Positions 7,734 to 15,988 are shown, counted from the first letter of the stretch. The stretch is DNA of 22,796 bases from JBBCJT01 sp037190665 (GCA_037190665.1 JBBCJT010000110.1:1-22796), one strand, 5' to 3'. Translations and numbers: made by a program. Notes: generated from the sequence alone by a model not told the origin.

Positions 7734-9368
7734 ATGGAATCGCCTCTCGACGCGGCCTGGGGCCGCCTTGCCGCGCTGGGCCGCGCCAGCGACGCGGGTG
7801 CCATCCGCCTGCTCTTCGCCGCCGATCCCGGCCGCGCGGCGCGCATGACCCACGCGCTGGACGACCTGCGGCTGGATCTGTCCAAGACCTCGATCTCGCC
7901 CGCCGCGCTCGATGCGCTGCTGGCGCTCGCCGGGGCGGCCGATCTGGACGGGTTCCGCCGCCGCTTCTTCGCCGGCGAGGCGGTCAACGTCACCGAGGCC
8001 CGGGCCGCGCTGCACATGGCGCTCCGCGCACCCCCCGGCACCACGATGCGCGCCGGCAGCGAGGACGCGACCGCGCTGGTCCATGCCGAACTCGCCCGCA
8101 TGCGCGGCTTCGTCGATGCCGTGCATGCCGGCACGTTGCGCGGCGCGACCGGGCAGCCGTTCCGCGCGGTGCTGAACATCGGCATCGGCGGCTCCGATCT
8201 CGGCCCGCTGATGGCGACCGAGGCGCTGACCATGGTGCACGGCGCGCGGCTGGAACCGCGCTTCCTGTCCAACGTGGACGGCACGGCGTTCCTGCGCGAG
8301 ACGCGCGGGCTCGACCCCGCCACCACGCTGGTGCTGGTCGCCTCCAAATCCTTCACCACGCAGGAGACGGCGGCCAATGCCGCGGCCGTGCGCGGCTGGA
8401 TCGCGGGTGCGCTGGGCGAGGCGGCGGTGGGCGCGCATGTCGCAGCACTCTCCACCAACCTCGCCGCCACCGCCGCCTTCGGCATCGCGCCCGACCGCGT
8501 GTTCGGCTTCCGCGACTGGGTGGGCGGCCGCTTCTCGCTGTGGAGCCCGGTCGGGCTGGTGATCGCGCTCGCCGCCGGCTGGGATGCCTTCGCCGGGCTG
8601 CATGCGGGCGGCGCGGCCATGGATGCGCATTTCCGCGATGCGCCGCTCGTGTCCAACCTGCCGGCGCTGCTCGCGCTCGCCGGCATCTGGCACATCGACG
8701 GGCGCGGGCTGCCGGTGCATGCGGTGCTGCCCTACGACGACCGGCTGCGCCGCTTCCCCGCCTTCCTCCAGCAGCTCGAGATGGAGAGCAACGGCAAGGG
8801 CGTGACGCGGGGCGGCGCGGCGGTCGTGCGGCAGACCAGCCCGGTGGTGTTCGGCGAGCCGGGGACCAACGCGCAGCATTCCTTCATGCAGATGCTGCAT
8901 CAGGGGCCGATGCCGGTGCCGGCCGACATCATCCTCGCCCGCACCCCGCCGGGTGCGCGGGCGGAGGCGCATGCCATGCTCGCCGCCAACGCCATCGCCC
9001 AGGCGGAGGCGCTGCTCGCCGGCAAGAGCGCGGAGACGGCGGAGGCGGAGATGCTGGCCGACGGCATGGACCCCGCCCGCGCGGCCGCGCTCGCACCGCA
9101 CCGCGCCTTCCCCGGCGACCGGCCGACCACCTTCATCACCATGGAGCGGCTGGATGCGCACGCGCTCGGGCGGCTGATCGCGCTCTACGAGCATAAGGTC
9201 GCCGTGCAGGGTCATCTGTGGGACGTCAACTCCTTCGACCAATGGGGCGTGGAACTGGGCAAGGTGCTCGCCGGCTCGGTGCTGAAGGAACTGCACGGCG
9301 CGGAGCCGGGGGCGCATGACGGGTCAACGGCCGCGCTGATCCGCTGGTTCCGCGGGACCGCCGGATGA
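7734..9368 (+). CDS. pgi: glucose-6-phosphate isomerase
   Basis: A 544-aa cytoplasmic enzyme interconverting glucose 6-phosphate and fructose 6-phosphate. Family signatures are intact: the phosphate-binding GIGGSDLGP (150-158) and SKSFTTQET (204-212), ESNGKG (351-356), the signature GEPGTNAQHSF (374-384) containing the catalytic-base Glu375, the ring-opening His in LHQG (His389), and the C-terminal NSFDQWGVELGK with the conserved Lys. Length is normal for the bacterial family. It is divergent from the glycosyltransferase pair across 170 bases. That gap includes two copies of ACGGGGGCGGC 18 bases apart (7643, 7661), and TAGACT stands just before the ATG, which could be a -10 element of a short-leader or leaderless transcript. 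No Shine-Dalgarno is visible before the ATG. Its position near a polysaccharide gene is consistent with sugar-nucleotide supply but may be coincidental. Confidence 0.97.
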   Translation: MESPLDAAWGRLAALGRASDAGAIRLLFAADPGRAARMTHALDDLRLDLSKTSISPAALDALLALAGAADLDGFRRRFFAGEAVNVTEARAALHMALRAPPGTTMRAGSEDATALVHAELARMRGFVDAVHAGTLRGATGQPFRAVLNIGIGGSDLGPLMATEALTMVHGARLEPRFLSNVDGTAFLRETRGLDPATTLVLVASKSFTTQETAANAAAVRGWIAGALGEAAVGAHVAALSTNLAATAAFGIAPDRVFGFRDWVGGRFSLWSPVGLVIALAAGWDAFAGLHAGGAAMDAHFRDAPLVSNLPALLALAGIWHIDGRGLPVHAVLPYDDRLRRFPAFLQQLEMESNGKGVTRGGAAVVRQTSPVVFGEPGTNAQHSFMQMLHQGPMPVPADIILARTPPGARAEAHAMLAANAIAQAEALLAGKSAETAEAEMLADGMDPARAAALAPHRAFPGDRPTTFITMERLDAHALGRLIALYEHKVAVQGHLWDVNSFDQWGVELGKVLAGSVLKELHGAEPGAHDGSTAALIRWFRGTAG

Positions 9369-9386
9369 CAGCGGCCCGTACTTTCC

Positions 9387-9610
9387 CCCTCTCCCGCATG
9401 CGGGAGAGGGCCGGGGTGAGGGTGCGTCCATCGGCGCGACGTTTCGCCTCCGCGCGATCCCCCTCACCCTGTCCCTCTCCCGCCGGACGGGGGAGGGGAC
9501 CTTGCGTCACGCGCCTCGCCTTGTCCGAGATGATGCGTCCGCCCATCTCCCGTCTCCGCCCGACCTTTCCGCAAAGCTCCCGCCTGCGGGAGAGGGGCAG
9601 CGTGAGAGTG
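9387..9610. repeat. composite GC hairpin repeat, copy B
   Basis: This fills almost all of the 247-base gap between pgi and mutL. Hairpin 1 is a perfect 12+12 palindrome (arms 9387-9398 and 9399-9410) followed by CCGGGGTGAGGGTGCGTCC. Hairpin 2 (about 9473-9498) is preceded by CCCTCACCCTG. The shared backbone GATGATGCG (from about 9530) leads to CCGCAAAGCTCCCGC and hairpin 3 (CTCCCGC 9577-9583 with GCGGGAG 9586-9592). It ends about five bases before the mutL ATG. Its order of hairpins matches copy C over about 220 bases. Confidence 0.85.
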
Positions 9611-9615
9611 TCCTG

Positions 9616-11352
9616 ATGAACATCCACCGCCTGCCCGAAACCACGGTCAACCGCATCGCCGCCGGCGAGGTGATCGAGCGCCCGGCCGCGGCGGTGAAGG
9701 AGCTGGTGGAGAACGCCCTCGATGCCGGCGCGCGTCGCATCGCCGTGGCGCTGGACGACGGCGGCATCGCGCGCATCGAGGTGGTGGACGACGGCGCCGG
9801 CATCGCCGCCGATGAACTCGCGCTCGCGGTGGAACGGCACGCCACCTCCAAGCTGCAGGCGGACGACGATCTCGTGCGCATCGCCACGCTCGGCTTCCGG
9901 GGCGAGGCGCTGCCCTCGATCGGCGCGGCCGCGCGGCTCGCCATCGTCAGCCGCACCGGGGACGCGACCCATGCCACCGCGATCCGGGTGGAGGGCGGCC
10001 GCGTGAGCGAGGTCGCGCCGGCGGCGGGGCCGAAGGGCACGCGGGTCACCGTTACCGACCTGTTCTACGCCACGCCCGCGCGGCGGAAGTTCCTCAAGAA
10101 CCCGCGCACCGAGGCCGAGCATGCGGAGATCGCGGTCGCGCGGCTCGCGCTGGCCTGGCCGGGCGTGGCCTTCTCGCTCGCGGTGGACGGGCGCGCGCGG
10201 TTCGAGCTGCCGGCGCAGGAACGGCTGCTGCGCGCCGCCGCGATCCTGGAACAGGACCCGGCCGAATTGCTGACGGTGAACGCCACGCGCGGGGCGATGC
10301 GCCTGTCCGGCTATGCCGCGCCGCCTGCCTCCGCGCGCGCCTCGGCGGCGGGGCAGCATCTGGTGGTGAACGGGCGGCCGGTCGCCGACCCGGTGCTGCG
10401 GACGGCGGTGCGCGTGGCCTATCGCGACGTCATGGTGCCGGGCCGCCAGCCGGTGGTGGCGCTGTTCCTCGACCTGCCGGCCGAGGATGTGGACGTGAAC
10501 GTTCACCCCGCGAAGACGGAGCTGCGGTTCCGTGACGCGGCCGGCGTGCGGTCGCTGGTGATCGGCGCGCTGCGCGAGGCGCTCGCCGTGCCCGCGCATG
10601 CCGCCACGCCGCCGCGGCCGTCGCTGCGGCTGGTGTATCCGTCGCCCTCCGTCGCCGCGCCCGCCGCGCCGCCCGGGTCGGCGCATGGCGCGCTGGCCGA
10701 TGCGCAGGCGCCACTCGGCCTCGGCGCGGCGCCCGCCGCGCGGATGCTGCCCGCGCCCGTGCCGTCGCCCGCACATCCGCTGGGCGCGCCGGTCGCGCAG
10801 GTGCTGGACACCTACGTGCTCGCCGTCGCCGCGGACGGGGCGCTGGTGCTGGTGGACCAGCATGCGGCGCATGAGCGGCTGACGCATGAGGTGCTGGCCG
10901 GACAGCTCGCCGCCGGCGGGGTGCGCGCACAGCCGCTGCTGCTGCCGGCGGTGGTGGAGATGCCGCTCGCCGCGTCCGCCCGGCTGCTGGCGGTGGCGGA
11001 CGAGCTGGCGAGGCTCGGCCTCGAAATCGAATCGTTCGGCGGCGCGCTGCTGGTGCGCGCGATGCCGGCGGCACTCGGCAACCCCGATCCCGCGCCACTG
11101 CTGCGCGACATCGCCGACGAGCTGGCCGAGCAGGAGGAGAGCACCGCGCTGGCCGCCCGGCTTGACGCGGTGGTGGCGCGCATGGCCTGTCACGGTTCGA
11201 TCCGTGCCGGGCGGCGGTTGGCGCCGGCGGAGATGGATGCGCTGCTGCGTGCGCTCGAAGCCACGCCGCGCGCCGGCACGTGCAGCCATGGAAGGCCGAC
11301 CGTGCTGCGGCTGGCGAAGGCGGATCTGGAGCGGATGTTCGGACGGAGATGA
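9616..11352 (+). CDS. mutL: DNA mismatch repair protein MutL (endonuclease type)
   Basis: A 578-aa mismatch repair protein that couples mismatch recognition by MutS to strand incision. The N-terminal GHKL ATPase (about 1-330) has all motifs: VENALDAGA (31-39), DDGAGI (58-63) and GFRGEAL (93-99). A Pro/Ala-rich linker (about 330-385) follows. The C-terminal domain has the metal-dependent nicking-endonuclease motif DQHAAHERLTHE (414-425, DQHAx2Ex4E), ACHGSIRAG (524-532), CSHGRP (556-561) and a final FGRR. It is therefore the nicking form expected in organisms without MutH. The ATG at 9616 gives the canonical start MNIHRLPETTVNRIAAGEV. GAGAG about eight bases upstream, at the very end of repeat copy B, is the likely ribosome site. 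Its stop overlaps the start of the next gene. Confidence 0.97.
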   Translation: MNIHRLPETTVNRIAAGEVIERPAAAVKELVENALDAGARRIAVALDDGGIARIEVVDDGAGIAADELALAVERHATSKLQADDDLVRIATLGFRGEALPSIGAAARLAIVSRTGDATHATAIRVEGGRVSEVAPAAGPKGTRVTVTDLFYATPARRKFLKNPRTEAEHAEIAVARLALAWPGVAFSLAVDGRARFELPAQERLLRAAAILEQDPAELLTVNATRGAMRLSGYAAPPASARASAAGQHLVVNGRPVADPVLRTAVRVAYRDVMVPGRQPVVALFLDLPAEDVDVNVHPAKTELRFRDAAGVRSLVIGALREALAVPAHAATPPRPSLRLVYPSPSVAAPAAPPGSAHGALADAQAPLGLGAAPAARMLPAPVPSPAHPLGAPVAQVLDTYVLAVAADGALVLVDQHAAHERLTHEVLAGQLAAGGVRAQPLLLPAVVEMPLAASARLLAVADELARLGLEIESFGGALLVRAMPAALGNPDPAPLLRDIADELAEQEESTALAARLDAVVARMACHGSIRAGRRLAPAEMDALLRALEATPRAGTCSHGRPTVLRLAKADLERMFGRR

Positions 11353-11939
11353 TTGCAGGCGACTACGTCGAGACCGGCGGCAATATCACCCAGCTCAAGG
11401 CCGTCGCGGCGCGTGCGCCGCGGAATGTGGAACTGAGCCTCGGCTACGGCATCGGCCGGCTCGCGGCCGGTTATGGGATCCTGCTGCTCGCGGGCACCCT
11501 GTCGCCCGGCGAGTTCGAGCTGGACGGCATCACCCTGCGCTCGGGCGGCCGGGCCGGACTGCCGGCCGATACGGCGGCGGACGATCTGAAGCGGGAGCGC
11601 GTGCACGATGCGGTGCTGCGCGAGCGCGGGGTCAACGGATACCGCGCGCTGCAGCAGATGGCGCTGCGCGCGATCGCGATCACGGGGCCGGACAGGATCG
11701 CGAAGATCCGCCCGGTCACGCCGCATGACGACGACATGAAGCCGTCGCTGCAGTACCCGATGGGTGGCGGCGGGTTGCAGTGGAAGCTGACCGTGGGCCG
11801 CCGCTTCCTGATCGCGGCGACGGTGGATGCCGCCGGCATCGCCCATGCGCCGGACTTCTCGGTCCCGATCGGGCCGCATGCGAGGTACGAGGACCGGGCG
11901 CGGCTGAACAAGTATCTGGAGCAGGTCGCGGCGGTGTAA
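11349..11939 (+). CDS. protein of unknown function, overlapping mutL
   Basis: Not recognised. The 196-aa product starts at an ATG that overlaps the mutL stop (ATGA), so translation is probably coupled. There is no signal peptide. The N-terminal half has a small hydrophobic stretch (LAAGYGILLLAGTLSPGEFEL, about 38-58) followed by a strand-rich patch (DGITLRSGGRAGLP). The middle (about 85-120) looks helical. The C-terminal half has a Gly-rich GGGGLQWKLTVGRRFLIAA patch (about 138-156) and ends in a charged helix. The strong overlap suggests co-expression with mutL. However, the sequence gives no repair motif, so a shared function is not established. Confidence 0.65.
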   Translation: MIAGDYVETGGNITQLKAVAARAPRNVELSLGYGIGRLAAGYGILLLAGTLSPGEFELDGITLRSGGRAGLPADTAADDLKRERVHDAVLRERGVNGYRALQQMALRAIAITGPDRIAKIRPVTPHDDDMKPSLQYPMGGGGLQWKLTVGRRFLIAATVDAAGIAHAPDFSVPIGPHARYEDRARLNKYLEQVAAV

Positions 11940-12146
11940 CCGGGCGGGTGGGTCGGCCGGGTCCGGCAAACCCTCTCGCTGATCCGATGCGCGATACGGT
12001 CAGCGTGGAGCGGCGGCCGTGTCAGGCTGATGCCGACCAGCCTTGCGGCTGACCCGAAGTGTCTCGCATGCGACATCGACCCTCACCTGCACGCGGGAGA
12101 GTCCTCCTCTCCACCGTGTCGGGAGGTTTGTGAGACGGTCGTGACG
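11940..12146. other. intergenic segment, degenerate repeat remnant only
   Basis: No convincing coding sequence on either strand. Around 12079-12115 there are fragments resembling the composite repeat (CCCTCACC, then GCGGGAGAG, then a CCTCCTCTCC run) in degenerate form, so this may be a decayed half-copy next to copy C. The segment before 12060 shows nothing I can name. Confidence 0.4.
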
Positions 12147-12376
12147 TCCTCCCTCTCCCGCTCGCGGGAGAGGGCCGGGGTGAGGGTGCGTCCGCCAGCA
12201 CAACGGTGAGGTTTCGTCGCCGCGTAAACCTCCCTCACCCTGTCCCTCTCCCGCAAACGGGAGAGGGGACGTTGCGCTACGCGCCTCGTCTTTTGCCCAA
12301 TGATGCGCCCGAGCATCTTGCGCTTCCGTCCAGCTCTTTCCGCAAAGGCCTCGGCGATGGAAGAGGGAGAGAGGCC
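12147..12376. repeat. composite GC hairpin repeat, copy C
   Basis: Lies between two convergent transcription units. Hairpin 1 has 11-bp arms (12151-12161 and 12164-12174, loop TC) followed by CCGGGGTGAGGGTGCGTCC, identical to copy B. Hairpin 2 has 10-bp arms (12244-12253 and 12258-12267, loop CAAA) followed by GACGTTGCG as in copy A. The backbone ATGATGCGCCCG (from 12300) and CCGCAAAG (from 12340) follow. Hairpin 3 is replaced by GGCCTC (12347-12352) pairing with GAGGCC (12371-12376). The remaining sequence to 12570 shows no gene. Confidence 0.85.
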
Positions 12377-12570
12377 TTCTCCCGCCGTTTTCGATCGAGG
12401 GGCTGGAGTGGGGAGGTGCAGCCCCCCACGGTCAGCGAATGAAACACCGCCGCCCGCACGACACCGCCTCCCTGCGGATCGGCTCACGCCGATCCGAGGC
12501 CGCGAATGCGGCCCGCCGCCTATGCGGCGAGCCAAGGGCGCGGATGCGCCCGCCCGGCGTCTGAGGGCAT

Positions 12571-12608
12571 GAAAAAAGAGAAGATCTTACGCGGTCAATG
12601 ACCGCGTA
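12571..12608 (-). terminator. intrinsic terminator of the aap operon, overlapping the aapP stop
   Basis: A perfect 10-bp inverted repeat (TACGCGGTCA 12588-12597, TGACCGCGTA 12599-12608) with a single-base centre on paper; the real loop is a few bases wider. Read on the minus strand it is followed by AGATCTTCTCTTTTTTC, a good U-rich tail. The TGA stop codon of the ATPase gene (12595-12597) is inside the stem. Confidence 0.8.
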
Positions 12609-13371
12609 GAATCTGACTCAGGAACAGCTTGAACCGATCCGTCTTCGGGTTTTCGAACATCTCGTGCGGCGTGCCGACCTCGACGATCTCGCCGCGGTCC
12701 ATGAACACCACCCGGTCGGCGACCTGCCGCGCGAAGCCCATCTCGTGCGTGACCACGACCATGGTCATGCCGCTCTCGGCGAGCCCCACCATCGTGTCCA
12801 GCACCTCCTTGATCATCTCCGGATCGAGTGCGGAGGTCGGCTCGTCGAACAGCATGATCTTCGGCTTCATGCACAGCGCGCGCGCGATCGCCACGCGCTG
12901 CTGCTGGCCGCCGGAAAGCTGGCCGGGATACTTCTTCGCCTGCTCGGGGATCTTCACCCGGGTCAGGTAGTTCATCGCAAGCTCCTCGGCCTCGGCCTTC
13001 GGCATCTTGCGCACCCAGATCGGCGCGAGCGTGCAGTTCTCCAGGATGGTCAGGTGCGGGAACAGGTTGAAGGACTGGAACACCATCCCGACCTCGGAGC
13101 GGATCTTGTCGAGCGCGCGCAGATCGCCGCTCAGCTCCGTCCCGTCGACGACGATGCGGCCTTCCTGATGTTCCTCAAGCCGGTTGATGCAGCGGATCAT
13201 GGTGGACTTGCCGGACCCCGAGGGGCCGCAGACCACCACGCGCTCGCGCTGCGCGACGGAGAGCGAGACGTCGCGCAGCACGTGCAGCGCGCCGTACCAC
13301 TTGTTGACCTTGTCCAGCACGATCACCGGGTCGTCCGACTTCGCCGCCGGCATCTGCAAAGCAGCACTCAT
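12595..13371 (-). CDS. aapP: general L-amino-acid ABC transporter, ATP-binding protein
   Basis: A 258-aa ATPase of the polar/general amino-acid importer family that energises uptake through the two permeases encoded just upstream. All motor motifs are intact: Walker A GPSGSGKST (49-57), Q-loop Gln99 in MVFQSFNLFPH, signature LSGGQQQR (152-159), Walker B IMLFDEP with D176-E177, and switch His209 in VVTHEM. It acts at the inner face of the cytoplasmic membrane. The start ATG 13371 is 20 bases after the aapM stop, with AAAGGGA as ribosome site. It is the last gene of the operon. The open frame continues upstream in shadow sequence, but residues matching the family begin just after this ATG. Confidence 0.95.
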   Translation of the reverse strand: MSAALQMPAAKSDDPVIVLDKVNKWYGALHVLRDVSLSVAQRERVVVCGPSGSGKSTMIRCINRLEEHQEGRIVVDGTELSGDLRALDKIRSEVGMVFQSFNLFPHLTILENCTLAPIWVRKMPKAEAEELAMNYLTRVKIPEQAKKYPGQLSGGQQQRVAIARALCMKPKIMLFDEPTSALDPEMIKEVLDTMVGLAESGMTMVVVTHEMGFARQVADRVVFMDRGEIVEVGTPHEMFENPKTDRFKLFLSQILRGH

Positions 13372-13391
13372 GTGGTTCTGTCCCTTTTCCG

Positions 13392-14552
13392 TCAGCGGCG
13401 CCGATGGCGGTTGAGCTCGATCTCGAGGTTCTGGGAGTAGCGCGACATCGCGAAGCAGAAGGCGAAGTAGATCAGCCCGACGAAGATGTAGACCTCCACG
13501 CCGAACCCCTGCCAGGCGGGCTCCACGATCGCGGTCTTGCCGGCCGTCAGCAGGTCGAAGATGCCGATGATCAGCACCAGCGAGGTATCCTTGAAGAAGC
13601 CGATGAAGGTGTTCACCAGCGGCGGGATCACCAGCGTGAGCGCCTGCGGCAGGATGATCAGCCCGGTCTTCCTCCAGTACGACAGGCCCAGCGCGTCGGC
13701 GGCCTCGTACTGGCCCCTCGGCAGCGCCTGCAGCCCGCCGCGGATCACCTCGGCGAGGTAGGCGCCGGCGAACAGGATGAAGGCGATCTGCGCGCGCAGC
13801 AGCTTGTCGATGTTCACGCCTTCCGGAAGGAACAGCGGGAACATCACCGAGGCCATGAACAGCAGCGAGATCAATGGCACGCCGCGGATCAGCTCCACAT
13901 ACAGCACGCAGAGCAGCCGCACCGCCGGCAGCTTGGTGGCGCGGCGGCCGAGGGCGACGAGGATCGCGAGCGGGAAGGCGAAGGCGAGGCCGAACGTGGC
14001 GAGGATCAGGGTGATGACCAGCCCGCCCCATCGTTCCTGCGCCACGTAGTCGAGTCCGAGGACCCCGCCCCACATCAGGATGCCGATCACCGTCAGCGTG
14101 CCGAGCCAGATCAGTGCCAGCTCCTTGCGCCAGAAGCGGCGCATGGCGGAGACGACGTACAGGCCGATGAACAGCACGATGCAGATCGCCGGCCGCCACT
14201 GGTCGTCGTACGGATACAGGCCGAACAGGATGAAGCGGTACTTCTCGCCCACCACCGCCCAGCAGGCGCCGTTGCCGGAATTGGCGCGGCAGGAGGAGGT
14301 GTCGACCTGCTGGCCGGTGCCGGGCACCGACCAGATGGCGTTGATGAAGGCCCAGTCGATGAAGCCCAGCGTCCAGCGGATGATCAGGTAGCCGAACACC
14401 AGCGTGACCGCGGTGGACCACCAGGAGCTGAACAGGTTCGTCCGCATCCATGCCCAGGGTCCGTAGACGCTGGAGGGCGGCCGCTCGCGTTCGGGCAGCG
14501 GGACATGGACCGTATCGGCGGTCGCGGTGCCGGCGGAGGAAGGAGGTGTCAT
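13392..14552 (-). CDS. aapM: general L-amino-acid ABC transporter, permease AapM type
   Basis: A 386-aa inner-membrane permease. After a hydrophilic N-terminus (about 1-40) come a first span (STAVTLVFGYLII), a periplasmic insert with two Cys (SCRANSGNGACWAVVGEKYRF, about 86-107), and further spans. The BPD_transp_1 core includes ELIRGVPLISLLFM and the cytoplasmic EAA loop EAADALGLSYWRKTG, which docks on the ATPase. The large insert between the first spans and the length near 380-390 aa are typical of AapM/BztC permeases, unlike the shorter HisM type. Ribosome site GGGAGG lies nine to ten bases before the ATG. It is separated from aapQ by 112 bases, which is long for an operon; that gap holds an imperfect repeat (GCGCGATGCGCGC at about 14570 and 14680). 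Confidence 0.93.
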   Translation of the reverse strand: MTPPSSAGTATADTVHVPLPERERPPSSVYGPWAWMRTNLFSSWWSTAVTLVFGYLIIRWTLGFIDWAFINAIWSVPGTGQQVDTSSCRANSGNGACWAVVGEKYRFILFGLYPYDDQWRPAICIVLFIGLYVVSAMRRFWRKELALIWLGTLTVIGILMWGGVLGLDYVAQERWGGLVITLILATFGLAFAFPLAILVALGRRATKLPAVRLLCVLYVELIRGVPLISLLFMASVMFPLFLPEGVNIDKLLRAQIAFILFAGAYLAEVIRGGLQALPRGQYEAADALGLSYWRKTGLIILPQALTLVIPPLVNTFIGFFKDTSLVLIIGIFDLLTAGKTAIVEPAWQGFGVEVYIFVGLIYFAFCFAMSRYSQNLEIELNRHRRR

Positions 14553-14664
14553 CGCTCAGCGCCTCCCGGCGCGATGCGCGCCGCGTAGCTGGCCCTCGGG
14601 CCAGCGAGGCCGATGAAGGAAACAACGCGCGGGAGCTGCCGCGATGGCATGGGTGCGGGCATGG

Positions 14665-15873
14665 TCAGCGCTCCACCAGCGCGATGCGCGCGTTGTACCA
14701 GTTCATGAACACCGAGATGGACAGGCTGATCGTCAGGTAGACCAGCATGATGATGGCGATGCCCTCGATCGCCTGGCCGGTCTGGTTCAGCGTGGTGTTG
14801 GCGATCGAGACGATGTCCTGGTAGCCGATCGCGACCGCGAGCGAGCTGTTCTTGGTGATGTTCAGGTAGGTGCTGGTCATCGGCGGGATGATCACCCGCA
14901 GCGCCTGCGGCAGCACCACCAGCCGCATCATCTGCCCGCGCCTAAGTCCCAGCGCGCCGGCCGCCTCCCACTGGCCGCCCGGCACGGCGAGGATGCCGGA
15001 CCGGACGATCTCCGCGATGAAGGCGGAGGTGTAGATCACGAGGCCGGCGAGCAGCGCGAGGAACTCGGGCGTCAGCGTGCCGCCGCCCTGGAAGTTGAAC
15101 CCGCGCAGCGCCGGCTTCTCCCACGACCAGGGCGCGCCGAAGGCGGCCCAGACCGCGAGCGGGAACAGCACCAGCAGGCCGATGCCGGCGGGCCAGCCTC
15201 TCGGCCGGACGCCGGTCTCCGCCTGCTTGCGGTCGGCGAAGCGCCGCCAGACGAACATGCCGCCGATGCCGACGATGAAGGCGAGCAGCCCCCACCAGTG
15301 CCCCTGCTCCCAGATCAGGCTCGGGATCTTGATGCCGCGGTTGGAGAGGAACACGCCCTCGGCGGGGTTGAGCGCCTGCCGCGGGCCGGGCAGCGCCTGC
15401 ATGATCGCGTACCAGAAGAGAAGCTGCAGCAGCAGCGGCAGGTCGCGCAGCACCTCGACGTAGACGGCAGTGATCTTGGCGAGCAGCCAGTTGCTCGACA
15501 GCCGCCCGATGCCCACCACCGTGCCGATGATGGTGGCGAGGATGATGCCGATGACCGCCACCTTCAGCGTGTTCAGCACGCCGATCAGCAGCGCGCGGAA
15601 ATACGTGTCCGTGGGGCTGTAGGGGATCAGGCTCTCGCCGATCGGCAGGCCGGCTTCGCGCCACAGGAAGCCGAAGCCGGTGGCGATCTTGCGGACCTCG
15701 AGGTTGTGGCGCGTGTTCGCGACCAGATACCAGATGATGGCGACGACGATGCCGACGATCAGGATCTGCCAGACGATCGAGCGGAACAGCGGGTCCGACC
15801 AGGACAGACTGATGCCCTTTCGCGGCGCGGTGCGCGCCGGGGCATAGCGAGGGTCGGTGGTGGCTCCTGACAT
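14665..15873 (-). CDS. aapQ: general L-amino-acid ABC transporter, permease AapQ type
   Basis: A 402-aa inner-membrane permease that pairs with AapM. It starts MSGATTDPRYAPARTAPRKG, then SIVWQILIVGIVVAIIWYLVAN (first span), NTLKVAVIGIILATIIGTVVGI, and the core VLRDLPLLLQLLFWYAIMQALPG, where RDLPLLLQ is characteristic of AapQ/BztB. The EAA loop EAAGALGLRRGQMMRL is near the C-terminus. Length and the large central insert fit the AapQ group. I chose ATG 15873; a GTG two codons earlier (15879) is in frame but less likely. It follows the third binding-protein gene across a 115-base gap packed with hairpins. Confidence 0.93.
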   Translation of the reverse strand: MSGATTDPRYAPARTAPRKGISLSWSDPLFRSIVWQILIVGIVVAIIWYLVANTRHNLEVRKIATGFGFLWREAGLPIGESLIPYSPTDTYFRALLIGVLNTLKVAVIGIILATIIGTVVGIGRLSSNWLLAKITAVYVEVLRDLPLLLQLLFWYAIMQALPGPRQALNPAEGVFLSNRGIKIPSLIWEQGHWWGLLAFIVGIGGMFVWRRFADRKQAETGVRPRGWPAGIGLLVLFPLAVWAAFGAPWSWEKPALRGFNFQGGGTLTPEFLALLAGLVIYTSAFIAEIVRSGILAVPGGQWEAAGALGLRRGQMMRLVVLPQALRVIIPPMTSTYLNITKNSSLAVAIGYQDIVSIANTTLNQTGQAIEGIAIIMLVYLTISLSISVFMNWYNARIALVER

Positions 15874-15909
15874 CGGCACGGATCCCAGATCTTGTTGTTG
15901 TTGGAAGCC

Positions 15910-15981
15910 CCGTCTTCTCGACGGCCGGTTCTGTGCCGGCCTTGCGGAAGGCCGCCGGCCGCGGGGTTGCCGCGGCCGGCG
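15910..15981 (-). other. hairpin cluster between aapJ and aapQ
   Basis: Four GC stems lie in 72 bases: a perfect 12-bp stem (CGCCGGCCGCGG 15953-15964 with CCGCGGCCGGCG 15970-15981), GGCCTT/AAGGCC (15938-15943, 15948-15953), GGCCGG/CCGGCC (15923-15928, 15936-15941, which shares bases with the preceding stem) and CCGTC/GACGG (15910-15914, 15920-15924). In the transcript the strongest stem comes seven bases after the aapJ stop. No U-run follows, so partial termination or 3'-end protection of the binding-protein message is more likely than full termination. Confidence 0.75.
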
Positions 15982-15988
15982 CGAAGGA

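Noticed and set aside
9226..11289. A long minus-strand frame antisense to mutL
   Set aside because: It is Arg/His/Gly-rich with no recognisable domain, and mutL on the other strand is unambiguous.
9387..12376. Repeated CCCTCTCCCGC units as a possible CRISPR array
   Set aside because: The units are palindromic hairpins kilobases apart with shared linkers, not short direct repeats with unique spacers.
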